Notes: generated by a model not told the origin, from the sequence alone. 64,000 nt of DNA from Candidatus Sulfotelmatobacter sp. (GCA_035504415.1 DATJRY010000011.1:62001-126000), one strand, 5' to 3'; numbered from the stretch's first letter, positions 26,992 through 35,840 are shown. Numbers and translations: made by a program.

Positions 26992-28250
26992 CAGTCGAGC
27001 GTTCCCAGCTGTTCGAACGCGGCGCCGACGGCTTCGTCGAACGCGCGCAGGGCCGTCGCGACCTGCTCGGCGGTGACGATCAGCGGCGGCTCCAGGCGGA
27101 TCACACGCTGCTCGTTGAGGGTCCAGGCGGCGGTCACGCCGCGCTTGAGCAACTCCGGGATGATCGTTCCTCCGTACCCCTCGCGCCGCAGTTCGACGCC
27201 GACCAAAAGTCCGATGCCGCGCACGTCGGCGACGACCTGCGGGAAGCGGCGCTGCGTCTCGCGCGCGCCCGCCATCAGCTGCTCGCCCCGCGCACGCGCG
27301 TTGGCGGCCAGGTTCTCCTCGATCAGCACCTCGAGCGCCGCCAGCGCCGCCGCGCAGGCCAGCTCGTTGCCGCCGAAGGTCGAGGTGTGCAGCAGCGGCG
27401 CCTTGCCGTAGGCCTTGTTCCACACCGACGGGCGCGCGACGTACGCGCCGATCGGGATGACGCCGCCCGAGAGCCCCTTGGCCAGCGTCATGACGTCCGG
27501 AACGACGTCCTCACGGTCGCAGGCGAACAGCATGCCGCAACGGCCGAGCCCCGTCTGGACCTCGTCGGCGATCATCAGCGCGCCGTGCTCGTCGCACAGC
27601 GCGCGCACCGCGCTCAGGTAACCCGTCGACGGGACGTTGACCCCGCCCTCGCCTTGCACCGGCTCGACGATCACCGCCGCGACGGTGTCGTCGAGCGCGC
27701 CGCGCAGCGCGGAGGCGTCGCCGAACGGTATCCGGCGCACGTCGGCCAGCAGCGGCGCGAACGGCGCGCGAAACGTCTCGCGCCCGCTGACGGAGAGCGC
27801 GCCGAACGTCTTGCCGTGGAAGGCGGCGTCGGTCGCGACGATGGTCGGGCGGCGCGTCGCCGCGCGCGCCAGCTTGAGCGCGCCTTCGACCGCCTCGGTC
27901 CCGCTGTTGGCGAAGAAGCTGATCGTCAGATCGCCCGGCGTCAGCTCGGCCAGCCGCTTCGCGAGCCGCCCTTGCAGCGGGTTGAACATCGTGCGGCCCG
28001 AGAGCGCCATGCGGTCGAGCTGGTCTTTGACGGCCGCGACGACGCGCGGATGGCGGTGGCCGAGCGTGAACACGCCGTAGCCGCCGGCGAAGTCGAGGTA
28101 CGCTTTGCCGTGCTGGTCGACGATCGTGACGCCGTCGGCGGCCACCTCGACCGGCGAGCCCGAGAGCTTCATGACGCGCGCCAGCGGCGGGTTCAGATAC
28201 GCGCGGTAGTTCTCGAAGGCTTCCTGCGCGAGATCGGTGTCGGTCGTCAC
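26991..28250 (-). CDS. Class III PLP-dependent aminotransferase
   Basis: A 419-aa fold-type I transaminase of the ornithine/putrescine/acetylornithine group. FANSGTEAVEGALKLAR, VAAVIVEPVQGEGGVNVPS, LMIADEVQTGLGRCG and the PLP-lysine motif VMTLAKGLSGGVIPIGA are visible, followed by HTSTFGGNELACAAALAALEV. The likely substrate is an omega-amine such as putrescine or ornithine; the sequence alone does not decide. GTG 28250 overlaps the dus stop (GTGA). Confidence 0.92.
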   Translation of the reverse strand: MTTDTDLAQEAFENYRAYLNPPLARVMKLSGSPVEVAADGVTIVDQHGKAYLDFAGGYGVFTLGHRHPRVVAAVKDQLDRMALSGRTMFNPLQGRLAKRLAELTPGDLTISFFANSGTEAVEGALKLARAATRRPTIVATDAAFHGKTFGALSVSGRETFRAPFAPLLADVRRIPFGDASALRGALDDTVAAVIVEPVQGEGGVNVPSTGYLSAVRALCDEHGALMIADEVQTGLGRCGMLFACDREDVVPDVMTLAKGLSGGVIPIGAYVARPSVWNKAYGKAPLLHTSTFGGNELACAAALAALEVLIEENLAANARARGEQLMAGARETQRRFPQVVADVRGIGLLVGVELRREGYGGTIIPELLKRGVTAAWTLNEQRVIRLEPPLIVTAEQVATALRAFDEAVGAAFEQLGTLD

Positions 28251-29260
28251 GCGACGGCCAGCTCGGCGGCCGCGCTCTCGAGCCGCGCGATCGTGTCGTG
28301 CAGGATGGCCAGCGTTTCGGCCGCGGTCTCGGTGCGCATCAGCCGCTCGCGCAGCGCGCTCGCGCCGGCGAAGCCTTTGAGATAGTAGCCCAGGTGCTTG
28401 CGCATCTGCGGCACCGCGCGCGGCTCGCCCCACTCCGCGACCATCGTCTCGTAATGATGCACCGCGAAGCGCAAGCGGTCCGGCGCCTCCGGCGTCGCGG
28501 CGGGCTCCTCGCCCGCCATCAGCGCGCGCAGCCGCGAGACCAGCCACGGGTTGCCCAGCGTGGCGCGGCCCAGCATCACCGCGTCGACGCCGCTCTCGCG
28601 CATGCGCTCCATGGCGACGTACGGGTCGGCCAGATCGCCGTTGCCGATGACCGGGATGTCGACGGCGCGCTTGAGCTCGGCGATGCGCGACCAGTCGGCG
28701 CTGCCCTTGTAGAACTGCCGCGCGGTGCGCGCGTGCAGCGTCACCGCCTGCACGCCGACCGCCTGCGCGCGCTTGGCGACCTCGACGAAGACCAGATCCT
28801 GCTCGGTCCACCCCAGCCGCATCTTCATGGTGACCGGACAGTCGACGGCCTCGACGACCGCTTTCATGATCGCCTCGCAGCGGTCGACGTCGCGCAGGCA
28901 CGCGCTGCCGCCTTCGGTCTTGGTGACCTTGGGCGCGGGGCAGCCGAAGTTGATGTCGACGATGTCGGCACCGCACTCGCGCACGACCTTGGCCGCCAGC
29001 GCCATCACCTGCGGATCGTTGCCCCACAGCTGCGTCGAGACCGGCTTCTCGACCCCGTGCTGGTCGATCATCTCCATCGTGCGCTTGGCGCCGTACTGCA
29101 GCGCGTTCGAGGAGACGAACTCGGTGACGGTCAGCCCGAACCCGAACGGCTTGTAGAGGGCCCGCAGGGTGCGGTTGGTCACCCCCGACATCGGCGCGAG
29201 GACGATGGGAGGCCAGATCTGGTGCGGGCCGATCCGAAGCGGCGGGACGGGACGGGTCAC
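28247..29260 (-). CDS. dusB: tRNA-dihydrouridine synthase (DusB type)
   Basis: A 337-aa flavoenzyme that reduces uridine to dihydrouridine in tRNA. It has the TIM-barrel start PPIVLAPMSGVTNRTLRAL, VSTQLWGNDP, DINFGCPAPKVTKTEGGSACL with catalytic Cys107, TMKMRLGW, VTLHARTARQFYKGSADW, VIGNGDL and GVDAVMLGRATLGNPW. The C-terminal ~80 residues form the helical tRNA-binding domain. GTG 29260 is the likeliest start; GTG 29278 is possible. First gene of the dus-aminotransferase-SRPBCC unit. Confidence 0.94.
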   Translation of the reverse strand: MTRPVPPLRIGPHQIWPPIVLAPMSGVTNRTLRALYKPFGFGLTVTEFVSSNALQYGAKRTMEMIDQHGVEKPVSTQLWGNDPQVMALAAKVVRECGADIVDINFGCPAPKVTKTEGGSACLRDVDRCEAIMKAVVEAVDCPVTMKMRLGWTEQDLVFVEVAKRAQAVGVQAVTLHARTARQFYKGSADWSRIAELKRAVDIPVIGNGDLADPYVAMERMRESGVDAVMLGRATLGNPWLVSRLRALMAGEEPAATPEAPDRLRFAVHHYETMVAEWGEPRAVPQMRKHLGYYLKGFAGASALRERLMRTETAAETLAILHDTIARLESAAAELAVA

Positions 29261-29462
29261 GACCCCAGAGTCTACCACATCCGGAGGGCCCGAGAGAAAC
29301 CGCCCGCATTGGTCGTCCAAAAACCTGACCTCTGACAGGGTCGTTTCTCGCGAAAGAATCCAACCCGAAGCCAGCCCGATTGAGATCGACGCACCACGAA
29401 GCAACCGAGCTCCTTCGCGAGCGTTCTCCGCGTCAGAAACGGCACCCAACGATTCTGGCTGC

Positions 29463-29834
29463 TCAGCCCTTCCGGAGCAACGATCGCCGAATTTCATGGC
29501 GGGTGAAGTCAGAGACGAGCACCCCGTCGTAGACTTTCTTGAGGAGGTTCTCGCTACACCGCGCTTGCTTCACGAACGATCCACCGGCGAGATTGCGCGC
29601 TATACGCTTCGACGACATAAGCTCAGCGTGCTGGTAAGCGACAGCGCTCCGAGTTTTGATAAACGGATGCTCCCCGGGATTGCAAATCGTCGTCGGATCC
29701 GTCCAATCTTGCGCCGTAACGAAGCAAACACAGACGACCTTCTCGGCCTCGTCAGGGTTTGTTAGCACGACCCATAAATGGCCCTTGCCATCTACCGAAG
29801 GGTCGACGCGAAATGTGTCTCCTGGCTCTAACAA
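29463..29834 (-). CDS. Probable toxin paired with a Panacea antitoxin (MazF/PemK-like barrel)
   Basis: A 123-aa basic protein. It starts LEPGDTFRVDPSVDGKGHLWVVLTNP, then VVCVCFVTAQDW, and later NPGEHPFIKTRSAVAYQHAEL. The alternating strands and the 'GD-F ... GHLWVV' start recall the SH3-like barrel of MazF/PemK RNases, but the similarity is weak. Its position 8 bases after a Panacea-domain gene, the usual antitoxin-toxin layout, is the main evidence. TTG 29834 is the probable start (M-LEPGD). The base composition is lower in G+C than in the flanking genes. Confidence 0.6.
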   Translation of the reverse strand: MLEPGDTFRVDPSVDGKGHLWVVLTNPDEAEKVVCVCFVTAQDWTDPTTICNPGEHPFIKTRSAVAYQHAELMSSKRIARNLAGGSFVKQARCSENLLKKVYDGVLVSDFTRHEIRRSLLRKG

Positions 29835-29842
29835 GACGCGGC

Positions 29843-30394
29843 TTAGTCAACGAGGAGGGCTTGAACCCTTCTCACACTCTCAAGCTCGCGGACCATCTCC
29901 TCGCGCTGCTTTGCGCCAATGCCTCCGGCTTCTAGAATGTCGTCTATCTCGATGGACGTACTACTTCCGTTTGGATGCTTCCACTCCGGCAACTTGTGGC
30001 TCTTTTCGACGAGTTTCCAACGATCGAGGCCGCGATTTTCTGAAACGATTTCGTCGATCAGTCGCTCTTCAGCTGGCGAAAGCTGGTCGTTCCCTGCCTC
30101 ATCGATCAGTTCGACTCGGTAGTTTGTCGGGCTCGATATATGATGCGACCAAAAACCCGGTGCCGGATCCTCTTCGGTCATCAGGTCTTTGACGCGGCTC
30201 AATACCGGTCCATTGTCCATTGAAAAGTACGCGTCGTTTGTAAGAGGCGTTCCCCAGCGCAGCAGTGCCGCGCGGTCAATAAAATACATCAGCTTCATGA
30301 GGCTGAGGTAAGGCATACGACCGCCGACAGAGGCGAGGATGCGAGCGGCTACCTGCGTAGCCTTTCGCTCGTTAAATCGTGGGCGGCGCGCCAT
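29843..30394 (-). CDS. Panacea (SocA/DUF4065)-domain antitoxin
   Basis: A 183-aa protein with a Panacea domain spanning most of its length: KATQVAARILASVGGRMPYLSLMKLMYFIDRAAL, then LTNDAYFSMDNGPVLSRVKDLM, FWSHHI, LSPAEERLIDEIVSENRG and KLVEKSHKLPEWKHP. The pattern 'LMKLMYFIDR...P.T...Y..M..GPV' is the family signature. Panacea domains neutralise diverse toxins encoded beside them. It is the first gene of a two-gene unit with lower GC than its surroundings. ATG 30394 is preferred because the domain starts soon after. Confidence 0.85.
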   Translation of the reverse strand: MARRPRFNERKATQVAARILASVGGRMPYLSLMKLMYFIDRAALLRWGTPLTNDAYFSMDNGPVLSRVKDLMTEEDPAPGFWSHHISSPTNYRVELIDEAGNDQLSPAEERLIDEIVSENRGLDRWKLVEKSHKLPEWKHPNGSSTSIEIDDILEAGGIGAKQREEMVRELESVRRVQALLVD

Positions 30395-30584
30395 CGGGTT
30401 AGAAGGATTCTCCTGGCGGGATTCAGAGGCCTCCGCCGGCCCGCGAATGCGCGACTGGGCGAAGATCCTTAAGAGCGTCATCGGCAGCATGCGGGTTTCA
30501 TCTTCAAGCCCTAGGCGTGCCCTGCGATCGCCTCCGCAATCACCGACCAGTCGCTTTTACGCCCACTCGAATCCGGCACCCCAA

Positions 30585-31370
30585 CTAGGCGCCGTTCCCC
30601 GACAGCCCGTTCTTGAGGTAGGCGAGCCGGAGGCCGTGCAGCACCAGGTGCGGCTCGACCATCTCGATCGAGCGCGACTCGGTGGCCACCACGGCGGCCA
30701 GGCCGCCCGAGGCGATGACCCGCGCCTGCGGCCCCAGGACGGTCCGGAAGCGGGCGATCAGCTCCTCGGCCTGGCCGACGGCCCCGAAGACGAGTCCGGC
30801 CTGGATCGAGCCGACCGTCTCGCGGCCGATCGGCGAGGCCGGAGCGACCAGCGGAACCTGCGGCAGCTTGGCGGTGCGCCCGACCAGCGCGTCGAGCGAG
30901 ACCTGCAGCCCGGTCGCGATCGCGGCGCCGACATAGGCGCCCTCGCGGTCGATCGCGCCGAAGGTCGTGGCGGTGCCGAAGTTGATCGCGATCGCGGGCG
31001 CGCCGACGAATTGCACCGCGCCGATCGCGGCCGCGATCAGATCGCTACCCGCCTCGCGCGGCCGATCGGTTTTCACCACGATCGCCTTCTGGTTGGCGGC
31101 GGTGAAGAACTCGGGCTTCACGCCGAAGTACTTCTCGCAGCCCTCGCCGAGCGGCCGGTCGACGACCGGAACGACCGACGAGACGACGATCGCCTCGACG
31201 TCGTCGATCGCGAAGCGCGCCGTCGAGAAGAACGCCGAGAAGAGCACCCCGAACTCGTCGGCGGTGCGCCGGTGCGCGGTCGTGATGCGCCACGTGCCGA
31301 CCAGCACGCCGCTCGCGTCGAACGCGCCCAGCTTGGTCTCGGTGTTGCCGACGTCGATGCAGAGCAGCAC
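30585..31370 (-). CDS. coaX: Type III pantothenate kinase
   Basis: A 261-aa CoaX, which phosphorylates pantothenate in the first step of CoA synthesis. The ASKHA-fold motifs are LCIDVGNTETKLGAF, TADEFGVLFSAFF, the DLIAAAIGAVQFVG segment, AIAINFGTATTFGAIDREGAYVGAAIATGL and VIASGGLAAV. It is the third gene of a panC-coaBC-coaX operon, so the pathway from pantothenate synthesis to phosphopantetheine is encoded together. GTG 31370, 2 bases after the coaBC stop. Confidence 0.95.
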   Translation of the reverse strand: MLLCIDVGNTETKLGAFDASGVLVGTWRITTAHRRTADEFGVLFSAFFSTARFAIDDVEAIVVSSVVPVVDRPLGEGCEKYFGVKPEFFTAANQKAIVVKTDRPREAGSDLIAAAIGAVQFVGAPAIAINFGTATTFGAIDREGAYVGAAIATGLQVSLDALVGRTAKLPQVPLVAPASPIGRETVGSIQAGLVFGAVGQAEELIARFRTVLGPQARVIASGGLAAVVATESRSIEMVEPHLVLHGLRLAYLKNGLSGNGA

Positions 31371-31372
31371 GA

Positions 31373-32572
31373 CTAGGTGCGCCCGTTCGCGCTGCGCAGC
31401 TCGACGATCGCGTCGAGCAGGTGCGCCGCGAGCTCGCGCTTGGAGCCCTGGCCCAACTCGCGGCGACCGTTGGTGCCCCACAACAGCGTGAGCGCGTTCT
31501 CGACCGGACCGAAGCCCTTCTGGCCGCGCACGTCGTTGACCGCGATCGCGTCGAGGTGCTTGCGCACCAACTTCTCGCGCGCATTGCGCTCCCAGTCTTC
31601 GGTCTCGGCGGCGAAGCCGACCAGGAACATCCCCGGTGGTTTGCTCGCGCCCAGCCCGGCCAAGACGTCGGGGGTGCGCTCGAGCGCGAGCGCTTGCGGT
31701 TCGTCGGTCTTCTTCACCTTGTGCTCGTGCGCGACGGCGGGCCGCCAGTCGGCGACCGCGGCGGTCGCGATCGCGATCGTCGCCTCGGCCGCGTGCGCGC
31801 GCACCGCGGCGTCCATCTGCTGCGCGGTCGTGACGCGCACGGTGTTCGCGCCGGCCGGCGGCTCGAGCCAGGTCGGACCGAGCACGAGGTCGACCTGCGC
31901 ACCGCGCGCCAGCGCTTCGCGCGCCAGCTCGATGCCGGTCGAGCCGCTCGAGGCGTTGGAGAGGAAGCGCACCGGATCGATCGGCTCGCGCGTCGGGCCG
32001 GCGGTGATCAGCACGCGTTCGCCGCGCAAGTCGCCGCCGCGCGAGAGCGCGGCCTCGATCGCGGCCAGCAGCGCGTCCTCGTCCGCGAGCCGGCCGGGGC
32101 CGTGCTCGCGCTCGGCGAGAAAACCGACGCCGGGCTCGACGATCGTCGCGCCGCGCGCGCGCAGCGTCTGCAGATGCGCGAGCGTCGCCGGGTGCGCGAG
32201 CATCGAGCTGTTCATCGCCGGCGCGATCACGAGCGGCGCTTGCGTCGCGAGCGCGACGTTGGTCAGCAGGTCGTCGGCGAGCCCGAGCGCGAGCTTGGCG
32301 ATCGTGTTCGCGGTCGCCGGCACGATCGCGAGCACCTCGCACTCGCGCGCGAGGCGAATGTGCGGGATCTCGTCGACCCGCTCCCAGAGCGAGGTGTGGA
32401 CCGGCCGGCGCGCGAGCGCGGCGAAGGTCGCGGCGCCGACGAAGCGCAGCGCGTCCTCGGTCATGACGACGTCGAGCTGCGCGCCGCGCTGCACGAGCCG
32501 GCTGGCCAGCGCGGCCGCCTTATAGGCCGCGATGCCGCCGGTCACGCCGAGCAGGATCAAGCGGCCGTTCAC
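31373..32572 (-). CDS. coaBC: Bifunctional phosphopantothenoylcysteine decarboxylase/synthetase
   Basis: A 399-aa fusion. CoaC (flavoprotein decarboxylase) occupies ~1-180: ILLGVTGGIAAYKAAAL, HIRLARECEVLAIVPATANTIAKLALGLADDLL and the PAMNSSML motif. CoaB (synthetase) follows from ~185: VLITAGPTREPIDPVRFLSNASSGSTG, the HKVKKTDEP lysine cluster and FLVGFAAETED. Together they convert 4'-phosphopantothenate to phosphopantetheine. GTG 32572 overlaps the panC stop (GTGA). Confidence 0.96.
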   Translation of the reverse strand: MNGRLILLGVTGGIAAYKAAALASRLVQRGAQLDVVMTEDALRFVGAATFAALARRPVHTSLWERVDEIPHIRLARECEVLAIVPATANTIAKLALGLADDLLTNVALATQAPLVIAPAMNSSMLAHPATLAHLQTLRARGATIVEPGVGFLAEREHGPGRLADEDALLAAIEAALSRGGDLRGERVLITAGPTREPIDPVRFLSNASSGSTGIELAREALARGAQVDLVLGPTWLEPPAGANTVRVTTAQQMDAAVRAHAAEATIAIATAAVADWRPAVAHEHKVKKTDEPQALALERTPDVLAGLGASKPPGMFLVGFAAETEDWERNAREKLVRKHLDAIAVNDVRGQKGFGPVENALTLLWGTNGRRELGQGSKRELAAHLLDAIVELRSANGRT

Positions 32573-33399
32573 GCGCCGCCCTCGATCGGCTCGTTGTCGA
32601 TCAGGCGGGTTGTCCCCAGCCACACGCTGCCGACCGCCAGCGTGTGGCGCGCCGACTCGGCCGGGACGAAGCGGTCGCGGTCGACCACGTCGAGGTACGC
32701 TTCCCGCGCCGGCGGGACGAGCAGGGTCCGTCCCAGCGCCACCGCTTGCTCGCGGCTCTCGCCCGCCCGCACCGCGTCCGCGATCGTGCTCAGCGCGCGG
32801 TGGAGGGTGGGCGCCACCGCCCGCTGCTCGGGGTCGAGGTAGACGTTGCGGCTCGAGAGCGCCAGGCCGTCCGCCTCGCGGACCGTCGGCAGCACGACCA
32901 ACTCGACCGGCAGGTTCAGGTCGGCGACGACCCGGCGCAGGACGGCCACCTGCTGAGCGTCCTTCTGGCCGAAGTAGGCGCGCTCGGCGCCGACGGTCGA
33001 GAACAGCTTCACGCAGACCGTCGCGACGCCGCGGAAGTGCCCGGGCCGCAGCGCGCCCTCGTAGCCCGCGGCCACCGGCCCGGCGTCGATCGAGGTGCCG
33101 AAGTCCGGCGGGTACATCGTCTCGACCGCCGGCGCGTAGAGCAGGTCGACGCCGGCCGCCTCGAAGGCCGCCGCGTCGCTCTCGAAGGTCCGGGGGTAGC
33201 GGTCGAAGTCTTCGTTGGGGCCGAACTGGAGCGGGTTGACGAAGATCGTGGCGACCACGGTCGCACACTCGGCGCGAGCCCGCTCGACCAGGGCGAGATG
33301 CCCGGCGTGGAGGGCCCCCAGGGTGGCGACCAGACCGACCGGCCGCGGCAAGTCGGCCAAGGTTTTCCGGACCTCGGCCGGGGTACGAAGGACGAACAT
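32569..33399 (-). CDS. panC: Pantothenate synthetase
   Basis: A 276-aa PanC that condenses pantoate and beta-alanine. LVATLGALHAGHLALVERAR contains the HxGH nucleotide-binding motif (family usually HEGH), then FVNPLQFGPNEDFDRYPRTFE, VSLxxxx-type pocket PGHFRGVATVCVKLFS, AYFGQKDAQQVAVLRR and a DGLALSSRN KMSKS-like region. First gene of the panC-coaBC-coaX operon; panB and panD are not in the window. ATG start. Confidence 0.96.
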   Translation of the reverse strand: MFVLRTPAEVRKTLADLPRPVGLVATLGALHAGHLALVERARAECATVVATIFVNPLQFGPNEDFDRYPRTFESDAAAFEAAGVDLLYAPAVETMYPPDFGTSIDAGPVAAGYEGALRPGHFRGVATVCVKLFSTVGAERAYFGQKDAQQVAVLRRVVADLNLPVELVVLPTVREADGLALSSRNVYLDPEQRAVAPTLHRALSTIADAVRAGESREQAVALGRTLLVPPAREAYLDVVDRDRFVPAESARHTLAVGSVWLGTTRLIDNEPIEGGA

Positions 33400-33405
33400 G
33401 GTCCG

Positions 33406-33702
33406 CTAGGCCTGGACGACCCGTAGGGTGGTGCGGCCCACGACGAAGGCCTGGCCCAGGTCGATTGGCTCGGGGTCGCCAAGAGAACGCCCCCCTACTC
33501 TGGTCCCATTCCGGCTGGCGAGATCGGCCAATCGTAACCTTCCGTCAGGTTCCTCGTAGAGTCTCGCATGTTTCCGGGAAATATACCGATCGATGGTGAT
33601 GCATGCGGTTGCTACCGCATCATCACGGCCGATGGTGATCTCCCGCTCGAAGGTCCAGGTCTTCCCGTCGAGCGGGCCACTCATCACCTCGAGGACGTAC
33701 AT
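33406..33702 (-). CDS. FHA-domain protein
   Basis: A 98-aa protein consisting of a single forkhead-associated domain: GKTWTFEREITIGRDDAVATACI, then YISRKHARLYEEPDGRLRLADLASRNGTRVGGR with the phosphothreonine-binding Arg (IGRD), Ser-Arg-Lys-His and SRNGT motifs. It binds phosphothreonine peptides, so a Ser/Thr kinase elsewhere in the genome is likely. It lies 6 bases upstream of panC on the same strand and could share its transcript. Confidence 0.93.
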   Translation of the reverse strand: MYVLEVMSGPLDGKTWTFEREITIGRDDAVATACITIDRYISRKHARLYEEPDGRLRLADLASRNGTRVGGRSLGDPEPIDLGQAFVVGRTTLRVVQA

Positions 33703-33749
33703 CGCCGGTCCGCCTTCGCGCGGGTCGGACGGCCGCTCCTCTGCGAAGG

Positions 33750-33974
33750 ATGAACGAACCGGTGGTAAATTCGGACGAACAGGACCTCCTCGACATCGAA
33801 CCCGACGCCTTGCGCGCCGCCGAGTTCATGCAGGCCCGGGACATCCTTCACGGCATGGAGGGCCGCCGCATCGTCGCCGCCCGCCTAGGCGAGACCCGCA
33901 TCGAGATCGAGACCGACGACGGAGCCGTCTACTATTTCTACGGCTTCATGGGCGAGCAAGCGCCAGGGCAGTAA
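33750..33974 (+). CDS. Small acidic hypothetical protein
   Basis: A 74-aa acidic protein (MNEPVVNSDEQDLLDIEP at the start; GRRIVAARLGETRIEIETDDGAVYYFYGF in the C-terminal half), probably a small beta-rich domain after a helical start. No family recognised. It is divergent from the FHA gene, with 47 bases between them, and has a GAAGG ribosome-binding-like sequence directly before ATG 33750. Confidence 0.6.
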   Translation: MNEPVVNSDEQDLLDIEPDALRAAEFMQARDILHGMEGRRIVAARLGETRIEIETDDGAVYYFYGFMGEQAPGQ

Positions 33975-34330
33975 TAGCCTAAGCTGACCGAAGTCGAGGC
34001 TTCTCGCCTCAGGTTGCCTGCGCGGGTCCTAAAGGCAAAGATCGACAACGATCTTGCTTCCGAGCCGCGCGGAAACATCAATCAGCCGCCGGGACGAACT
34101 CGCCTTCAGCTACCGCCGCGTTGCGTCCCATGCGGTGCAGGCGAGTGGATAGCCCCCAAACGCTTTACAAGCGCCGCTGCGGCATGCGCCTTCCTAGCGC
34201 GTTTTAGGCTCGCATCACCGCGGCCTGAGTAATAAGATCCCGCGCTGCTGTGATACGACGACGTTCGTTTCAGGGGTCGTCATCACGCCGCAAATTTGCA
34301 CATAATCGCGACATCATTTCAAAGAGGAGT
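33975..34330. other. Gene-poor stretch at the start of the accessory patch
   Basis: No convincing coding sequence. A short + frame at 34014-34232 has no family features or ribosome-binding site. A small stem, GAGGC-N5-GCCTC at 33997-34011, lies 22 bases past the preceding gene and may be a weak terminator. Composition becomes more A+T-rich towards 34330. Confidence 0.5.
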
Positions 34331-34732
34331 CTAGGTCATTTGCACACAGTGAGCGCGCTCTACTACGCAACTGAGGACATCGATATGGGACGCGATTTCC
34401 CAATACGATGAGTCAAAGCAAATCAGTCTCAAAGGATGCGGAGGTCCAATGCCGACTATGGCTCTTCCGGTGATGTCGCAGTCATAGACTTGGAAGAACT
34501 GCGCCATCAGCTTCTCAAGTTCTTCCCACGTCATCGGCGAATCCGTCGACTCACTCTGCTGCTTGTATATTTCGTCAGCCCGCCCGACAAACTCAGGTAG
34601 AACCTGTCCCTCTAGGGCCAAGACCGCCCAACACCGTCCTAGATCAACAATATCGTTCAAGATCTCTGCGATTCCGGCGAACCCTATGAGCACGCCTTCG
34701 GACTTCTCGTCATAAATTCGCAGTGCTCTCAC
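34331..34732 (-). CDS. Hypothetical protein in the low-GC patch
   Basis: A 133-aa protein, family not recognised. It starts MRALRIYDEKSEGVLIGFAG with an alternating beta/helix region, then EILNDIVDLGRCWAVLA, a helix MTWEELEKLMAQFF, and ends with a Cys-containing strand (HIDVLSCVVERAHC). It looks like a small soluble alpha/beta domain. GTG start at 34732; no clear ribosome-binding site. Codon use and composition are clearly less G+C-rich than the core genes, suggesting recent acquisition. Confidence 0.5.
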   Translation of the reverse strand: MRALRIYDEKSEGVLIGFAGIAEILNDIVDLGRCWAVLALEGQVLPEFVGRADEIYKQQSESTDSPMTWEELEKLMAQFFQVYDCDITGRAIVGIGPPHPLRLICFDSSYWEIASHIDVLSCVVERAHCVQMT

Positions 34733-35004
34733 GGATTAGGTACCTCTGGGATGGCGCGGCCACGCGGATGATTGACGCGGTCCGGAGCGCGGATGATAGT
34801 GCGGGTTGATCTGATCACCCCTACCATGATCGGACCAGTGAACATCGTTCGTAGGCCCGGTGTCCCCTTCGCCCACTCACGCGCTACAGGGTACTCGTTC
34901 CCATCACTCCCTGTACGCGTTGGTCCGACCTAACCGCAGTAATAGTGCCCCTAGGGATCGCGCTTACTTCCTTGACGTCTGTCCCTTCGTTCTCGTTCGC
35001 TGTT

Positions 35005-35226
35005 CTATCGGCGGGAAAAGAAATTCAGCGCGGCTCCAATAACGAAAAATGAAACCGCGGCGACTACGACAGCATTACGTGAATCGCCGGCCTGAGGAAG
35101 CCACGGCCACGGCAACCTGACGAGCGCGATCAGGACGAGCGTCCCGACCGCGCCGCCCAACGCCGCGTAGACACCGAAGTAAACGCTTCGAATAAATCGG
35201 CTCGCAACGAAGGTCAATTTGGGCAT
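35005..35226 (-). CDS. Small two-helix membrane protein
   Basis: A 73-aa protein with two hydrophobic segments (YFGVYAALGGAVGTLVLIAL and AVVVAAVSFFVIGAALNFF) and a basic C-terminus (SRR). The ATG at 35226 has AGAAAGGA just upstream. It ends the DUF4279 unit: the DUF4279 stop is 9 bases upstream, so the pair may be co-transcribed. No family recognised. Confidence 0.55.
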   Translation of the reverse strand: MPKLTFVASRFIRSVYFGVYAALGGAVGTLVLIALVRLPWPWLPQAGDSRNAVVVAAVSFFVIGAALNFFSRR

Positions 35227-35235
35227 AGATCCTTT

Positions 35236-35703
35236 CTAAGCGCAGCAAGCTATTTCGACGATTTTTTCACCGATCGAACTCGCCGTCTTCGTGGTCAAGC
35301 GTGCAATAGACATCAAATTGCAAGTTAGCACCAAGGCACCGATACCGCTGCATATCTCGCTGGACAGGATGGGGCCATCGCCGCGGTCCAGAGAATCAGA
35401 GTCCCAAAATACCCAAAAGAATACGTTCGAGGTCTTGGCAAGATTACGAATGATATCCGCTCGAGGCAGCGTGATCTCGAGCAAGACGCGAAGATGATCT
35501 TCGAGCTCGCTCGACGTCACTCGTGCCTCTGAGGATAGCGCCCATCGCGTCTTCCGCTTCCTGCCAACCTCGAGCCCGGTCGTCATACTCATGCCCGGGT
35601 CGCCTTCGCTATACGACCGGTCGGCGGGAAAACCCAACAGCTCCGAGATCTGAGCGGCGGACATCTCCCTTGTCAAAACGATGAATTCAGCGTTGGCTGA
35701 CAT
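35236..35703 (-). CDS. DUF4279-domain protein
   Basis: A 155-aa protein resembling DUF4279: EFIVLTREMSAAQISELLGFPADRSYSEGD near the start (family: 'I.p.eIT..LGi.P......G'), TRWALSSEARVTSSELEDHLRVLLEIT, then FFWVFWDSDSLDRGDGPILSSEICSGIGALVLTCNL. Members are small soluble proteins of unproved function, often in accessory or polymorphic-toxin regions as candidate immunity proteins. ATG 35703 is preferred over a longer frame because the domain starts there. It is followed by a small membrane protein gene. Confidence 0.7.
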   Translation of the reverse strand: MSANAEFIVLTREMSAAQISELLGFPADRSYSEGDPGMSMTTGLEVGRKRKTRWALSSEARVTSSELEDHLRVLLEITLPRADIIRNLAKTSNVFFWVFWDSDSLDRGDGPILSSEICSGIGALVLTCNLMSIARLTTKTASSIGEKIVEIACCA

Positions 35704-35840
35704 CGCACTGAGAGCCCTTTTGGGCAACGTACATCGGCAATTGTGTCTCGGAAATGTCGAACAGCCTGTTTTTTCGATCGGAGACGATCTTTGGCCCTTT
35801 CTCGACGAGCAACTGTCGGGCGCAGCGAGACGGGGGGGGT

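Noticed and set aside
29169-29765. 198-codon + frame opposite the toxin candidate
   Set aside because: No domain; the minus-strand toxin and antitoxin genes explain the region.
34014-34232. 72-codon + frame in the gene-poor stretch
   Set aside because: No ribosome-binding site, family feature or hydrophobic pattern; composition does not suggest coding.
34733-35004. Possible tRNA or small RNA gene
   Set aside because: No cloverleaf with a T-loop GTTCGA-type motif could be drawn by eye.
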